From assembly GCA_041940025.1 (NCBI GenBank), contig JBGTSY010000001.1:124001-188000 (forward strand): a stretch of DNA of 64,000 nucleotides. The letters run 5' to 3'. Shown here piece by piece: positions 16,544 through 26,589 of the stretch. The translations under genes and the position numbers were made by a program. Each line of letters opens with the position of its first letter. Position 1 is the stretch's first letter. The notes below the pieces were generated by a model. That model did no database searches. It saw nothing but the letters and a program-made list of their open reading frames with translations, and was not told the origin of the DNA. This stretch comes from UBA5859 sp041940025 (GTDB lineage: Bacteria > Pseudomonadota > Gammaproteobacteria > UBA5859).

Positions 16544-19066
16544 ATGTTGAAAACTCTTTCCCCAAAAAACTCACCCACTCAGGCCCCATCCAGTGGTTTA
16601 AGCACATCGCTCAATGGGCGAGATAACGCGCATTTAAAATCCTCTGAAAAACCCTGCTTTCATTGTGGAGAACACCTGTCAAAGGGGACAAATATAGAAC
16701 GTCAAATTAAAGGGCACGCTCGCTCATTCTGTTGTGTTGGCTGCGCCACCGTGTGCGATACCATTCATCACCAAGGACTTGAAAATTTCTACCACAATCG
16801 TTCCACTAATTCTGTTTCTTTGAGTGAAGAGCCAACCCACCGCAATTTCAAATTTTTCACTGATCCAGAGTTATTCGAACAAATCAGCAGTAAAGACAAA
16901 GATGGCAATCAACATGTTGATCTATACATTGACAATATCAATTGTAGCGCCTGCATTTGGCTGCTTGAATCTTCCATCAATAAATATCCCGGTGTAAAGG
17001 AATTTCAAATCAATTTCGTCTCCCACCAAGCCCACTTGGAGTGGGATCCCAGCCTCACGGACATCGGTAAACTACTCGACGGCATATATGCACTAGGATT
17101 TCTACCAAAACCCACAGCGACACACAGTCAAAATCAGGTACTGGACTCCTCCAAGCGCTTGTTGAGTCGAATCGCCGTGGCGGGATTATTTGGTGCACAG
17201 ATCATGATGCTGGCAGTGGCGCTTTACTTTGGTGACGCCTCGGGAATCGAAGCGGAATATCAACTACTCATCGGGGGCATCAGTCTGCTGTTATGTTTTC
17301 CAATTATTATTTACGCGGCGACTCCTTTCTTTGCTGCCAGTTGGCATGCATTGAAACAGGGGCATTTGATTATGGATTCAACGGTCAGCCTGGCATTATT
17401 GTTAGCATTCGGCGCCAGTTGTATCAATTTAATGCAGATGAAAATAGAACTCTATTTTGACGCAGTGGCGATGTTTGTCTTTTTCTTACTCATTGCCCGC
17501 TATTTGGAAGCCAGATTGCGTTATCAATCGATGCAGTCTGTTTCGCTCCTCAGTACTGAGATCCCAGCCATAGCACATTTACTTAAATCAGATCAGACAG
17601 TGGAAGATGTGCCGGCGATCAAATTAAAGAAGGGAGACCACATCCAAATTTTTCCGGGAGAAACCATTCCCATCGATGGAAAAATCATTCAAGGACGTTC
17701 AGGAGTAGACAACCGTTTGATGACTGGTGAAAGCACACCAGTCCTCTCACAAATTGGTGATAGTGTGATGGGAGGCAGCCAAAATACTGATGGTGAACTG
17801 TTCATCGAAGTCTCCGCCCCAAGCCGAGAAAGCCAGCTGCAAAAACTAATCAATGCGGTCCATCAAAGTCAATTTTCCACTCATACAAATACTGGGATAC
17901 ATGATTTCATTGCCGCTAGATTTATCGCATTGGTGTTGCTACTGGCTGGTGCAACCGCAGTATCTCATTTAGCCGTGGGTGAACAGGATTGGATCCCCAT
18001 TGTCTTATCGGTGCTCGTTGTCGCATGCCCATGCGCCTTATCATTAGCATGGCCAACGGCGCAGATCGCTGGCCAACTCAAACTTCTGAAGGAAAAAATT
18101 CTATGCATCAATTTGTCCGCTTTACGAGACTGCAATCAGTTGACTGAGGTCGTATTTGATAAAACGGGTACTCTCACCGAAGGAAGATATCAAGTTCTCT
18201 GCTGTGAGACCTATCACGATTTCTCCGAAGATCTCTGTCATCAAATCGCTGCGAGTCTAGAGGCGCAGTCAGCTCACCCGATTGCTCATGCCTTTAAAGG
18301 AACACAGTCAGAGTGGATCTGTGACGATTGGCAAGCACATCCGGGAACCGGCATCTCCGCAATAATCGACTTCAAACAATACTATCTCGGAAAAGCGGAG
18401 TGGATTCAAAATTTACATCCTTCTTTCATTGATGTGATTCAAACCACCGATGCAGACGTTGCCTCCACACAAATTTGGTTGGCCACTGATAATAAAATCA
18501 TGTGCCGCTTTCAATTAACGGATAAAATTAGATCCCACGCCATGGACACAATCAATGCACTGAAACAGCGTCAAATTAAATGTATTGTGTTAAGTGGAGA
18601 TAATCACTCTGCGGTTGCGGCAGTAGCAGAATACTTGGCGCTCGATGACTGGCACGCAAATTTTACTCCGAAACAGAAACAAACCTATATTCAAGACCGA
18701 CAACAGCAGGGGCACACTGTGCTGATGTGCGGGGATGGCGTCAATGATTCTCTTGCCCTGGCAACGGCCGACATCTCGGTGACTCTCAAACAAGGCACGT
18801 CGTTAGCAAAAATTAGTAGTGATTTTATTCTTCTAAATGACAAACTAGATGGATTGCTTAAAATCTTATCTCTCTCTAAGAGCTGTCGTGATACCGCAAA
18901 AGTGAATATGATTTGGGCGCTTACTTATAACTTCACATTAATCCCCATCGCCGCTTTTGGGCTGGTGAAACCTTGGCAAGCAGCTCTTGGTATGGCATTC
19001 AGTTCTTTGCTGGTCGTGTTTAATTCCTTTCGCCTCAGTTTAAAGTCTAGGAACGCAGCAGAATAA
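16544..19066 (+). CDS. ccoI: copper-translocating P-type ATPase CcoI for cbb3 assembly
   Basis: CcoI exports copper needed for the Cu-B centre of cbb3. It has an N-terminal Cys-rich metal-binding region (FHCGEHL, CCVGCATVC), a heavy-metal-associated domain with CSAC, eight membrane helices, the actuator motif TGES, the ion path CPC (VVACPCALSLAW), the phosphorylated Asp in DKTGTLTEG and the hinge GDGVNDS. The frame is open from a GTG at 16499, but the predicted transcript starts near 16525, so I place the start at ATG 16544 (MLKTLSPKNS). It shares one base with ccoS. Confidence 0.94.
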   Translation: MLKTLSPKNSPTQAPSSGLSTSLNGRDNAHLKSSEKPCFHCGEHLSKGTNIERQIKGHARSFCCVGCATVCDTIHHQGLENFYHNRSTNSVSLSEEPTHRNFKFFTDPELFEQISSKDKDGNQHVDLYIDNINCSACIWLLESSINKYPGVKEFQINFVSHQAHLEWDPSLTDIGKLLDGIYALGFLPKPTATHSQNQVLDSSKRLLSRIAVAGLFGAQIMMLAVALYFGDASGIEAEYQLLIGGISLLLCFPIIIYAATPFFAASWHALKQGHLIMDSTVSLALLLAFGASCINLMQMKIELYFDAVAMFVFFLLIARYLEARLRYQSMQSVSLLSTEIPAIAHLLKSDQTVEDVPAIKLKKGDHIQIFPGETIPIDGKIIQGRSGVDNRLMTGESTPVLSQIGDSVMGGSQNTDGELFIEVSAPSRESQLQKLINAVHQSQFSTHTNTGIHDFIAARFIALVLLLAGATAVSHLAVGEQDWIPIVLSVLVVACPCALSLAWPTAQIAGQLKLLKEKILCINLSALRDCNQLTEVVFDKTGTLTEGRYQVLCCETYHDFSEDLCHQIAASLEAQSAHPIAHAFKGTQSEWICDDWQAHPGTGISAIIDFKQYYLGKAEWIQNLHPSFIDVIQTTDADVASTQIWLATDNKIMCRFQLTDKIRSHAMDTINALKQRQIKCIVLSGDNHSAVAAVAEYLALDDWHANFTPKQKQTYIQDRQQQGHTVLMCGDGVNDSLALATADISVTLKQGTSLAKISSDFILLNDKLDGLLKILSLSKSCRDTAKVNMIWALTYNFTLIPIAAFGLVKPWQAALGMAFSSLLVVFNSFRLSLKSRNAAE

Positions 19067-19266
19067 TGGAAAGTCTATTTTTATTAATTCCGCTGTCAAT
19101 TATTGTCGTCACAATTTGTGCAATCATTTTATTGTGGGCGATTCGATCTGGACAATATGACGATTTAAAGGGTGCTGCCAATCGAGTCCTTGTCGATGAG
19201 GACATACCTCTTAAACAGAATCAAAACGATATGATGACGGTTCCAGACGATGATCATAAAGATTAA
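19066..19266 (+). CDS. ccoS: cbb3 oxidase maturation protein CcoS
   Basis: This 66-residue protein has one N-terminal helix (about 3-26) and the CcoS hallmark WAIRSGQYDDLKGAANRVL. The acidic tail is typical of the family. CcoS is required for heme and copper insertion into CcoN. Its ATG overlaps the ccoI stop (TAATG). A weak 6-bp hairpin (TCATCC/GGATGA) follows 20 bases later without a clear U-tract. Confidence 0.92.
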   Translation: MESLFLLIPLSIIVVTICAIILLWAIRSGQYDDLKGAANRVLVDEDIPLKQNQNDMMTVPDDDHKD

Positions 19267-19553
19267 TCGACACAGCAAAACTACCCATCATCCTTGCTGG
19301 GATGACGTATTAGGACAGATATTTTTCTTACTGGACTGAGAAGCAGAGCACTTCAATCTAAAAGGCACGCTGTCAGTATCAATCAAGTGATAAATGGTAT
19401 GATGATAAAATATCGATTCGGTTTAAGCGATAATCGATCATGGTATGATTGTTCAGTGAAGATCAGAGTGAATTGATAAGGATTCTCTTCAAAACTCTAA
19501 TCGTCACATCCATTGACAAAGAGATGTACCAATACCCTTAGCGAGAAAGCACT

Positions 19554-20375
19554 ATGTCCTTAGCTAGAATACTAGTACATATTAATGATTCAGAAATTGC
19601 CAACCAACGATTAAAGCTGGCCATTCTACTTGCGAAAACTCATCGCGCCGAGTTAATAGGATTTGTGAATCGACCAGAAATTTCCATTCCAGCGGCCATA
19701 GACGGATATTTGCCCGCTTCATCGCTTAAAACCGCCTTCGAACAAGCCGAAAAACTAGTAGAAGCCACTAAGACTAATTTCCAACAGGCCACCTCTGGGT
19801 TGCGTCTAAAAAGCCAGGTGTTGGTAGCACATGAGCCGATTGAGAAAGCACTGGTGCATAATTCTCGCTTGGCCGATCTCACTATCATGGGTGATGTGCT
19901 CGCTGCACATGATGAAAATTTCTCTGATGCCACATCCCCGATAGACTTCCTGCTGCATTCTCCTCGGCCGGTCATATTTATACCGCCCTGTTATCAAGGC
20001 GACACAATAGGAGAACGTCTTTTATTGGCTTGGGACGGTGGTAATCGAGCGACTAGAGCGTTAGCCGAAAGTATTCCCCTACTCAAAAAAGCCAAATCAT
20101 GTCAAATAATCACCATCAACCAACCCAAAGAATTGTCTTCCATGGAGTTAGAGATTGAAGGCTATTTGACCGCTCACAAAATTCATGCGGAATACACCCA
20201 TATCAAAGTGAGGGGCAATATCGGCAAAGCACTTCTTCAGGAAGCTAACAACATGAAAGCGGATTTAATTATTCAGGGTGGTTTTGCGCATCATCGATTC
20301 ACCGAAACCGTTTTTGGTGGCACCACAAAATTTATGATGGAAAAGATGCAAATCCCCACCTTCATGGTTCATTAG
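19554..20375 (+). CDS. tandem universal stress protein (UspA family)
   Basis: The 273-residue protein consists of two Usp domains, about 1-140 and 155-273. The C-terminal domain keeps the G-2x-G-9x-G-type end (GGFAHHRFTETVFGGTTKFM) that binds nucleotide in many members; the N-terminal half is more degenerate. Double-domain Usp proteins often lie beside cbb3 oxidase genes and are induced at low oxygen, but no good FNR site is seen in the 287-base leader. Its last 14 bases overlap the end of a convergent membrane-protein gene. Confidence 0.88.
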   Translation: MSLARILVHINDSEIANQRLKLAILLAKTHRAELIGFVNRPEISIPAAIDGYLPASSLKTAFEQAEKLVEATKTNFQQATSGLRLKSQVLVAHEPIEKALVHNSRLADLTIMGDVLAAHDENFSDATSPIDFLLHSPRPVIFIPPCYQGDTIGERLLLAWDGGNRATRALAESIPLLKKAKSCQIITINQPKELSSMELEIEGYLTAHKIHAEYTHIKVRGNIGKALLQEANNMKADLIIQGGFAHHRFTETVFGGTTKFMMEKMQIPTFMVH

Positions 20376-21195
20376 TGCGCACTGCTTCAGGAGAATATTG
20401 CGGCCCACAATCATACATCTCTTTTTTAGCCTGTCCGGTCCGTCCTGAACTATCTATTATTAAAATAGTCGTCCAATCGTACTGATAATCTATAGAGAGA
20501 GTTAACTGATTTATCTCTTTTTCTACCACTCTACCGACAAAATTTCTCACTTCTTCACACTCTATTGTATTTAAAATCTCTTGTGCATGTTTATTCAAGG
20601 TCTCAGAATAAAAATGTCCTGTTTCCTGATTGGCTATTCGTTTCATCATGTTTGGATAGTGACTCATAATCAAAGCAGGGAGTACCCAAAATAAATGTGC
20701 TATCGGTTGTTGATTCATATGCTTCAATAAGGAAGGCGCAAAAAAATAGATCAGATTGAATAGGTTGAAAAACAGCTTCAGAGAACATAACCAAACGAAA
20801 CCAGAAGAAAATTCAATGAGCTTGAACCCGCTAAGTAACGAACCATATAACAGTGCTGCGGGATGAAAATCAATTAGCACGAAAGCAAAAAATGGCACGC
20901 CCAGAACCCATAATATCGCCATCAATGAGTCAACGCCTATCCACCAGCGTGCGTCTGAACCTCGACTGTGGATACGATAAATGGCCAGCAGACAATATAA
21001 AATAAAGCTTAGATGCCAAATATGAGAAGTGGCTCGCCAATATCCCGCATAATATTCAGAGTGATTTAAAATGCCGCCTTGGATCCATTGGCAAAGTGAT
21101 GCGGCTAAATAGACAAAAAACAGGATTGCATTGAGCAGATACATCAATTTAGAAAACGAAAAAGCCACCAGCAATTGGTGGCTTTTCTGACTCAT
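20362..21195 (-). CDS. unknown integral membrane protein
   Basis: I do not recognise this 277-residue protein. It shows about five to six membrane helices in residues 15-190, then a soluble C-terminal part of about 85 residues with the segment TILIIDSSGRTGQAKKEMYDCG. No Cys-pair or catalytic motif stands out. It lies 9 bases downstream of the acyl-CoA synthetase on the same strand, so the two may be co-transcribed, and its 3' end overlaps the usp gene by 14 bases. The long frame supports it being real. Confidence 0.7.
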   Translation of the reverse strand: MSQKSHQLLVAFSFSKLMYLLNAILFFVYLAASLCQWIQGGILNHSEYYAGYWRATSHIWHLSFILYCLLAIYRIHSRGSDARWWIGVDSLMAILWVLGVPFFAFVLIDFHPAALLYGSLLSGFKLIEFSSGFVWLCSLKLFFNLFNLIYFFAPSLLKHMNQQPIAHLFWVLPALIMSHYPNMMKRIANQETGHFYSETLNKHAQEILNTIECEEVRNFVGRVVEKEINQLTLSIDYQYDWTTILIIDSSGRTGQAKKEMYDCGPQYSPEAVRTNEP

Positions 21196-21204
21196 GAATA
21201 CGAT

Positions 21205-23025
21205 TCAGAATCGATATTCATTTTGATGGATCTTATCAAATAGTTCTTTAGTGACCGGGACATATTCATCACCTTTCGGTAACAATACGTAAAGCGGTTC
21301 CGCCACAACTTCCGGATCAAAAGCTTCTTTTTTGAGATCAGATTTTTGATACTTAAATGTGCCAGTCGTTGCCATCGAATCTTTGATTCGTAGAAATACT
21401 GGCACTGCGTAATGTGGTAACTCTTTGCCTAAATACTCATACAATCCTTTGAAGTCGATCTGCTTTCCATCGGCTGGAGTAATAGATGCCATACCGGCAC
21501 GACCATTGGTATTTGGGATCTCCACACCATAGACAACAGTCTCACTGATGTCAGGATGATCACTAATAATATTTTCCAATTCGGTGGTAGAGACGTTCTC
21601 ACCTTTCCAGCGAAAGGTATCACCTAATCTATCTACAAACTGATAATGAGAACAACCTACATTGCGTATCAGATCTCCAGTATTGAAGTAGCAATCACCC
21701 TTTTTAAATACGTCACGCAGTAGGGCAGACTCTGTTTTATCCTTTTGAGTATAGCCCACAAAAGGCGTTGCTTTCGTCACCTTGCCGATCAATAAGCCTG
21801 GCTCACCAATATCGGCTTTTACGAAAAAACCCTCGCTGTTCTTAACCGGCTCGTCTTTCTCTTTGTCATATTTAATAATGGAAATATTTCCACCACCAAA
21901 ACCACAAGTCTCATCCAAATTAAACACATTAAAAAATGCCACATTTCCTTCACTGGAGGCATAAAATTCGTAGATGTTATCTATGCTAAATCGATTACGA
22001 AATTCCTTCCAAATGTTCGGCCGTAATCCATTGCCAATGATTTTCACCACCGGGTTCTGTGCATCGTCCGGTTTTGGAGGCACGTTCAACAGATATCGAC
22101 AGAGCTCACCCACATAGCCGAATCCCGTGCAATTATATTTACGTACATCGTTCCAAAATTCAGATGCGCTAAACTTTCGTCTAATGACAATGGAACCCCC
22201 TCCCGCAACAACTCCGCCCCAACACACCAATAGGCCCGTCGCATGGTATAACGGCAAGGTCAAGTAAAAACAGTCAGTGGATTTAATGCCAGCGATGACA
22301 TGTCCAACACCGACATGAGCGGCTAACCAACGTTCATGGTTGGTGATAGATGCCTTAGGCATACCGGTGGTGCCTGAAGTATAGATATAAAACAGATGAT
22401 CCGATTTCCGTACCTCTCGGGTTTCCGGCGGATTCTGTGTGCTTGCCTCTTTCGCTAAAGACCAAAAATTAGTATATCCATCCACATCAGAGCCTTCTGA
22501 TGCCGTGACATCACCATCAAAAATATTAAAAAATTTGTCTTGAGGTAATTCAAGTTGATCGCGAATCTCGTTAATCGGCTCGATCAATTCATCTCCAACC
22601 AAGACAGCCACCGGTTTTACAAGATTAATACTATGGGTGAGCACTTTGCCGGTTTGCGAATTATTGATTAGCGAAGCCACAGCGCCTAGTTTGGCTATCC
22701 CGATGGCGTGAATCAGAAACTCGGGCCGATTTTGCATGAACAGAGCCACCACATCGCCACGTTTCACTCCCTGTGCTTTCAAACAATTGGCGACCTGATT
22801 AGCCGCTTCATTCAATTGTTTGTAGGTCAACATACGATCTTCATAGTAGATCGCTGGATTATTCGGGTACTTCTTCGCAGTATTGGCGATAGCCCAACCT
22901 AAAGATAAATTCTTTCTCAGCGGATTCAGAACCTTCCCAGAACGAACAATATTAGGTACCCGAGCTAACACACTCGGTACTTGTTTTAACACCATTGGAA
23001 GAGTGATTACTTGGCCTTCACTCAT
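21205..23025 (-). CDS. FATP/FadD6-type long-chain acyl-CoA synthetase
   Basis: This AMP-forming fatty acid ligase has 606 residues. The ATP-binding P-loop is YIYTSGTTGMPKA near residue 212. The FATP-specific region EFYASSEGN lies near 354, and YFNTGDL plus the DRLGDTFRWKGENVST motif lie near 450-485. The C-terminal lid has the catalytic Lys in GTFKYQKSDLK near 568. The enzyme activates long or very long fatty acids, perhaps scavenged ones or hopanoid/sterol-like acids; the chain length cannot be told. The start ATG at 23025 is followed by a plausible N-terminal helix region. Confidence 0.92.
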   Translation of the reverse strand: MSEGQVITLPMVLKQVPSVLARVPNIVRSGKVLNPLRKNLSLGWAIANTAKKYPNNPAIYYEDRMLTYKQLNEAANQVANCLKAQGVKRGDVVALFMQNRPEFLIHAIGIAKLGAVASLINNSQTGKVLTHSINLVKPVAVLVGDELIEPINEIRDQLELPQDKFFNIFDGDVTASEGSDVDGYTNFWSLAKEASTQNPPETREVRKSDHLFYIYTSGTTGMPKASITNHERWLAAHVGVGHVIAGIKSTDCFYLTLPLYHATGLLVCWGGVVAGGGSIVIRRKFSASEFWNDVRKYNCTGFGYVGELCRYLLNVPPKPDDAQNPVVKIIGNGLRPNIWKEFRNRFSIDNIYEFYASSEGNVAFFNVFNLDETCGFGGGNISIIKYDKEKDEPVKNSEGFFVKADIGEPGLLIGKVTKATPFVGYTQKDKTESALLRDVFKKGDCYFNTGDLIRNVGCSHYQFVDRLGDTFRWKGENVSTTELENIISDHPDISETVVYGVEIPNTNGRAGMASITPADGKQIDFKGLYEYLGKELPHYAVPVFLRIKDSMATTGTFKYQKSDLKKEAFDPEVVAEPLYVLLPKGDEYVPVTKELFDKIHQNEYRF

Positions 23026-23219
23026 CGATCTACCCTTTCATGTTTTATAAATTTACACATATTGAGCAATTAATATACATTCTGGTTATCACCTATTCCC
23101 CAGTGCCAGTGGGTGAATTGCAACCACTTGTGGCAAGCCAGGCGCATAGTTTAGTCAAACTGAATAGGAAACCAAACTCTCTTTTGTTACTTTAGTGCGA
23201 TTGACAATTTACCGCCTGT

Positions 23220-24137
23220 TTAATGTGAAAATTGTCCCAGCACTATGGCAATGTAGTGGTCAATCAACAAAAATGCAAAGATCCCCATTAGGTAGAAAAT
23301 CGAATAAGCAAAGGTTTTCATGGCTATTCGATCTTCATTCGTGCGTTTCATCTGCAATGCATAAACCAAAAACCCTGCGCCCAGCGCCATGGCTCCACCA
23401 AAATAGAATAATCCGCTCATCCGCGTCACATAGGGCAGAGCACTCACTACCACCAAAAGCAAGGTATAGAGAATAATTTGAGTTTGGGTAAAAGCCACAC
23501 CATGAGTCACCGGTAACATAGGCACGTCAGCTCGTGCATACTCTTCTCTTCTGGCGACGGCCAGTGCCCAAAAATGTGGCGGTGTCCAGACAAAAACTAT
23601 CAAAAATAATAACAGGGCCTGAGGATCCAAGGTACCGGTTACTGCGGCCCATCCCAATACCGGCGGTGCGGCCCCAGCGGCGCCCCCTATGACAATATTC
23701 TGTGGCGTTGCCCTTTTCAGGTACATGGTATACACCACTGCATAGCCAATTAGGGAAGCAAAAGTTAACAAGGCAGTCAGCAGATTTACAAACATAACTA
23801 ATATGAACATTGACAATACCGCCAATCCTGTCGCAAATATTAATGCTTGCCTATTGGTCAGACTGCCCGTTACCAGCGGCCGGTGTTGAGTGCGGGCCAT
23901 TTTTGCGTCTACCTGTTGATCCACAATATGATTGATCGCCGCCGCCGCCGCTGCCGCCATTCCGATGCCTAAGTTACCAAAAATGAACAGATCTAAAGGC
24001 ACCCAGCCGGGTACGGCTAACAACATACCCACAATCGAAGTAAAGACAATTAATGCCACCACTTTTAATTTGCATAATCCTAAAAATTCACGCCATTGCT
24101 TGGCAAATGCATAGGATGTGGCTGCTTGAGTCACCAT
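23220..24137 (-). CDS. ctaB: protoheme IX farnesyltransferase (heme O synthase)
   Basis: CtaB/CyoE adds the farnesyl tail to heme B, the first step to heme A for the aa3 oxidase. It is a UbiA-family protein with about nine helices. The first Asp-rich motif is NHIVDQQVDAKMARTQHRPL near residue 70, and there is a second, weaker polyprenyl-binding region. I start it at ATG 24137 (MVTQAATSY, 305 residues), with GGGAG about ten bases upstream and a one-base overlap with the ctaA stop. An earlier in-frame start at 24161 would add eight residues inside ctaA. Confidence 0.94.
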   Translation of the reverse strand: MVTQAATSYAFAKQWREFLGLCKLKVVALIVFTSIVGMLLAVPGWVPLDLFIFGNLGIGMAAAAAAAINHIVDQQVDAKMARTQHRPLVTGSLTNRQALIFATGLAVLSMFILVMFVNLLTALLTFASLIGYAVVYTMYLKRATPQNIVIGGAAGAAPPVLGWAAVTGTLDPQALLLFLIVFVWTPPHFWALAVARREEYARADVPMLPVTHGVAFTQTQIILYTLLLVVVSALPYVTRMSGLFYFGGAMALGAGFLVYALQMKRTNEDRIAMKTFAYSIFYLMGIFAFLLIDHYIAIVLGQFSH

Positions 24138-25162
24138 CAATTGACGTCTCCCTCTACCCAAGAGTACGACGCATACACCAATGTCATGGTCGCCAATAAG
24201 AGTAGAGCACCTACTCCATTGTGGGCAACAGCCACCAGTAGGGGCAATGAAAACACTACGTTACTAATACCCAGCGAGATTTGTACAACCAACAAAGCTA
24301 ATACTAGAATTCCTACTGTTCTGGTGGGACCGCTTGTTTTCAGCATGGCAATGTGCGCCACAAAACCGAGAACCAATAAGGTGACAAATGCCCCTAACCG
24401 ATGAGTAAAATGCACTGCCATCTGGGCTTCATTGGACAAGAGACCGCCTTCATAATTCATCCCCAGACCTCGCCACAACGTGAACCCTTCTTGATAGTTC
24501 ATTGTTGGCCACCACTGTCCTTGGCAGGTGGGGAAATCCGGACAAGCCATGGCTGCATAGTTGGCGCTGGTCCATCCACCCAGCGCAATCTGAACGACTA
24601 AAACCACTAACGCTATCCAGCTAATGAGTTTTAAGTTATTTTGAATCTCTATTTTAATGACTGGCTTGATACATTGGCGCATTCTTAACACCATTAATAA
24701 AAGCAATGATAACGTTGCAAATCCCCCCAATAGATGCCCCATTACCACCACCGGCTTCAGTAACAATGTGACTGTCCACATCCCTAATAAAGCTTGAAAG
24801 ATTACCAAAGCCAATAACAAAATAGGCAGCTTTAGTGGTTGATCATCTCTATCCTTTAATATAAGACTCATAATCGTTATTGCTAAAATGACCAGTCCTA
24901 GAATGCCAGCAAAATAGCGGTGTACCATCTCTTTCCATGCTTTGGCTGTGTGCACTTGACTGTCTGGGAAGGCTTTTGAGGCCTGTTGCATTTCCGCCTC
25001 ACTCACAGGCGCGCCCAACAATCCATAACAGCCTGGCCAATCGGGACAACCTAAACCAGCATCTGACAACCGCACGTAGGCACCCAGTACAACTACAACA
25101 AAAGCCAGTAGAGTGGCAAAAAAAGATAGACGATAAATATGAGTCTGTTCTAATGTCATCAA
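24137..25162 (-). CDS. ctaA: heme A synthase CtaA/COX15
   Basis: CtaA oxidises the C8 methyl of heme O to make heme A. The 341 residues form eight membrane helices in two homologous halves. His ligands are visible in MVHRYFAGILG and VMGHLLGG in the first half, and in VHFTHRLGAF and AVAHNGVGALL in the second. The Cys pairs AGLGCPDWPGCYG and ACPDFPTCQG are typical of proteobacterial members. It overlaps the preceding thioredoxin-like gene by four bases. Confidence 0.95.
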   Translation of the reverse strand: MMTLEQTHIYRLSFFATLLAFVVVVLGAYVRLSDAGLGCPDWPGCYGLLGAPVSEAEMQQASKAFPDSQVHTAKAWKEMVHRYFAGILGLVILAITIMSLILKDRDDQPLKLPILLLALVIFQALLGMWTVTLLLKPVVVMGHLLGGFATLSLLLLMVLRMRQCIKPVIKIEIQNNLKLISWIALVVLVVQIALGGWTSANYAAMACPDFPTCQGQWWPTMNYQEGFTLWRGLGMNYEGGLLSNEAQMAVHFTHRLGAFVTLLVLGFVAHIAMLKTSGPTRTVGILVLALLVVQISLGISNVVFSLPLLVAVAHNGVGALLLLATMTLVYASYSWVEGDVN

Positions 25163-25779
25163 CCGATTCTCGAAAGTTTTAATAATTTTTTTAAATCTTT
25201 TAGCAACCCTTTTTGATCCTCAGACACCTGATACCGCATCATCACCTGGGCTAAAGGATCAACCACGAAATAATAAGAGGAAACGGAACGTTCTGTGCCC
25301 GTGACAGGTTGAAACTGATTCACGAAGCTATCGGCTCCCTTCACTAACGACATGTTTGCATATTGCTGTTGAAGGCTATCTATTAACGCAGCATCCGAAG
25401 TCGAGCCCAATACCACTAGTTTTTTAACTCGCGTACGCACCGCACCCAAAGCGGTATGCACTTGACGTAACATGTGTATGTTTTGTTGGCACTCAGCCGC
25501 GCAATTGCCAGGAGTGATATAAATTAAAGTCCAATGCCCTTTAAGATCATCCAATGTGAATAAACCCTCACTATCCCGAAGCGCAAACTCTTGTAACTCA
25601 ATAGCCGGTTTAATCAGCTCCCCATGCACTGCCTCACCGGGATAGAAGCGCTCTAGATCGGAGGTCACAATTAGCGCGAACAAGAAAGGTAATACAAATA
25701 CTCCCACTATCAGCAACAGAGTCATACGGCTTCGCCGAATCTGTTTGGGATCGAGTTCTTCTGAAGAATTTGTCATCAT
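25159..25779 (-). CDS. membrane-anchored thioredoxin-fold protein, SCO-like
   Basis: The 206-residue protein has one N-terminal membrane helix (about 18-40) and a periplasmic thioredoxin-like domain with a CxxxC pair (NCAAECQQ), as in SCO copper proteins. At the place where SCO proteins carry their copper-binding His before the strand ending in D-P, this protein has no His (SVSSYYFVVDP). It may act as a thiol reductase for the Cu-A site rather than a copper carrier. The position between surf1 and ctaA matches the PA0111-type gene of Pseudomonas. Confidence 0.75.
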   Translation of the reverse strand: MMTNSSEELDPKQIRRSRMTLLLIVGVFVLPFLFALIVTSDLERFYPGEAVHGELIKPAIELQEFALRDSEGLFTLDDLKGHWTLIYITPGNCAAECQQNIHMLRQVHTALGAVRTRVKKLVVLGSTSDAALIDSLQQQYANMSLVKGADSFVNQFQPVTGTERSVSSYYFVVDPLAQVMMRYQVSEDQKGLLKDLKKLLKLSRIG

Positions 25780-25786
25780 ATCCTAT

Positions 25787-26512
25787 TCATAACCTGTGAT
25801 TTTGGCTGCGTCTTATGCTTAGTACTAGAAAAATGACCCATAAGGTGATTGCCAATCCGAACCATTGCAATGCATAACTTCGATGCATATTCACTTTAAA
25901 ATCTGGCTGTTCCCAATTCACCTTAGTGGAAAACAATTCTCCGGAAGCCACACGCAATAAAATAGGTTCTAGCGGGTAGGACAGATTTTGATTGAGCTCT
26001 TGCAAACTCAAATAGGGTAAAACCATAGGAGGATCCTGTGAATAATCATTGTCAGGCAGAAACGGTAACTTACCCACCGGAAAGTCAGCTCGCACTAATA
26101 ATTTCACTTCTCCCTCAGGAATAAGGACTTGGGGTAACTGGCTACGGTCCTGGCCCACAGGCAACCAACCAATGTCCACCAGATAATAGCGAGTTGCGCT
26201 ACGAAATAACACATGGACAAGATAACCCACCTCACCATTCATAATCTCGTTGTCCAAATAAATCACCACATCAGACATAAATTGGCCAGACACATATACG
26301 GACTGGTATCTTAGCTCTTGCCACTCCTTTGAAATCGGTAACTCGGCCAAAGGGGGATGTTGCTGAGCTGCTTCGTATTGATCTGAAAGATTCTGTTTAT
26401 AGTCTGCTCGCTGCTGCTGCCAGATCCCTAAGCGTACAAACAGAACGCTTAACAGAACAGTCAACACAAACCCGATCCAGGACAGTTTCCATCGAGAATT
26501 GAGTTTGTCCAT
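25787..26512 (-). CDS. SURF1-family cytochrome oxidase assembly protein
   Basis: SURF1 proteins help insert heme A into oxidase subunit I. The 241 residues have two membrane helices, about 10-32 and 212-234, flanking a periplasmic domain. Recognition segments are GIWQQQRADYKQ near 29-40, YLVDIGWLPVG near 110-120 and HRSYALQWFGLA near 205-216. Length fits bacterial members. It lies upstream of the SCO-like gene and is divergent from the small DUF2909 gene. Confidence 0.92.
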   Translation of the reverse strand: MDKLNSRWKLSWIGFVLTVLLSVLFVRLGIWQQQRADYKQNLSDQYEAAQQHPPLAELPISKEWQELRYQSVYVSGQFMSDVVIYLDNEIMNGEVGYLVHVLFRSATRYYLVDIGWLPVGQDRSQLPQVLIPEGEVKLLVRADFPVGKLPFLPDNDYSQDPPMVLPYLSLQELNQNLSYPLEPILLRVASGELFSTKVNWEQPDFKVNMHRSYALQWFGLAITLWVIFLVLSIRRSQNHRL

Positions 26513-26589
26513 AGATATAAAATCTTTAGTTCAACCGCCACACGCTTTCTGTATACTGATTTTAGCGTGAATTCATTCAGGAGTAGAGA

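Noticed and set aside
19288..19305. Hairpin TCATCC/GGATGA after ccoS
   Set aside because: Only six pairs and no U-tract; insufficient to call a terminator.
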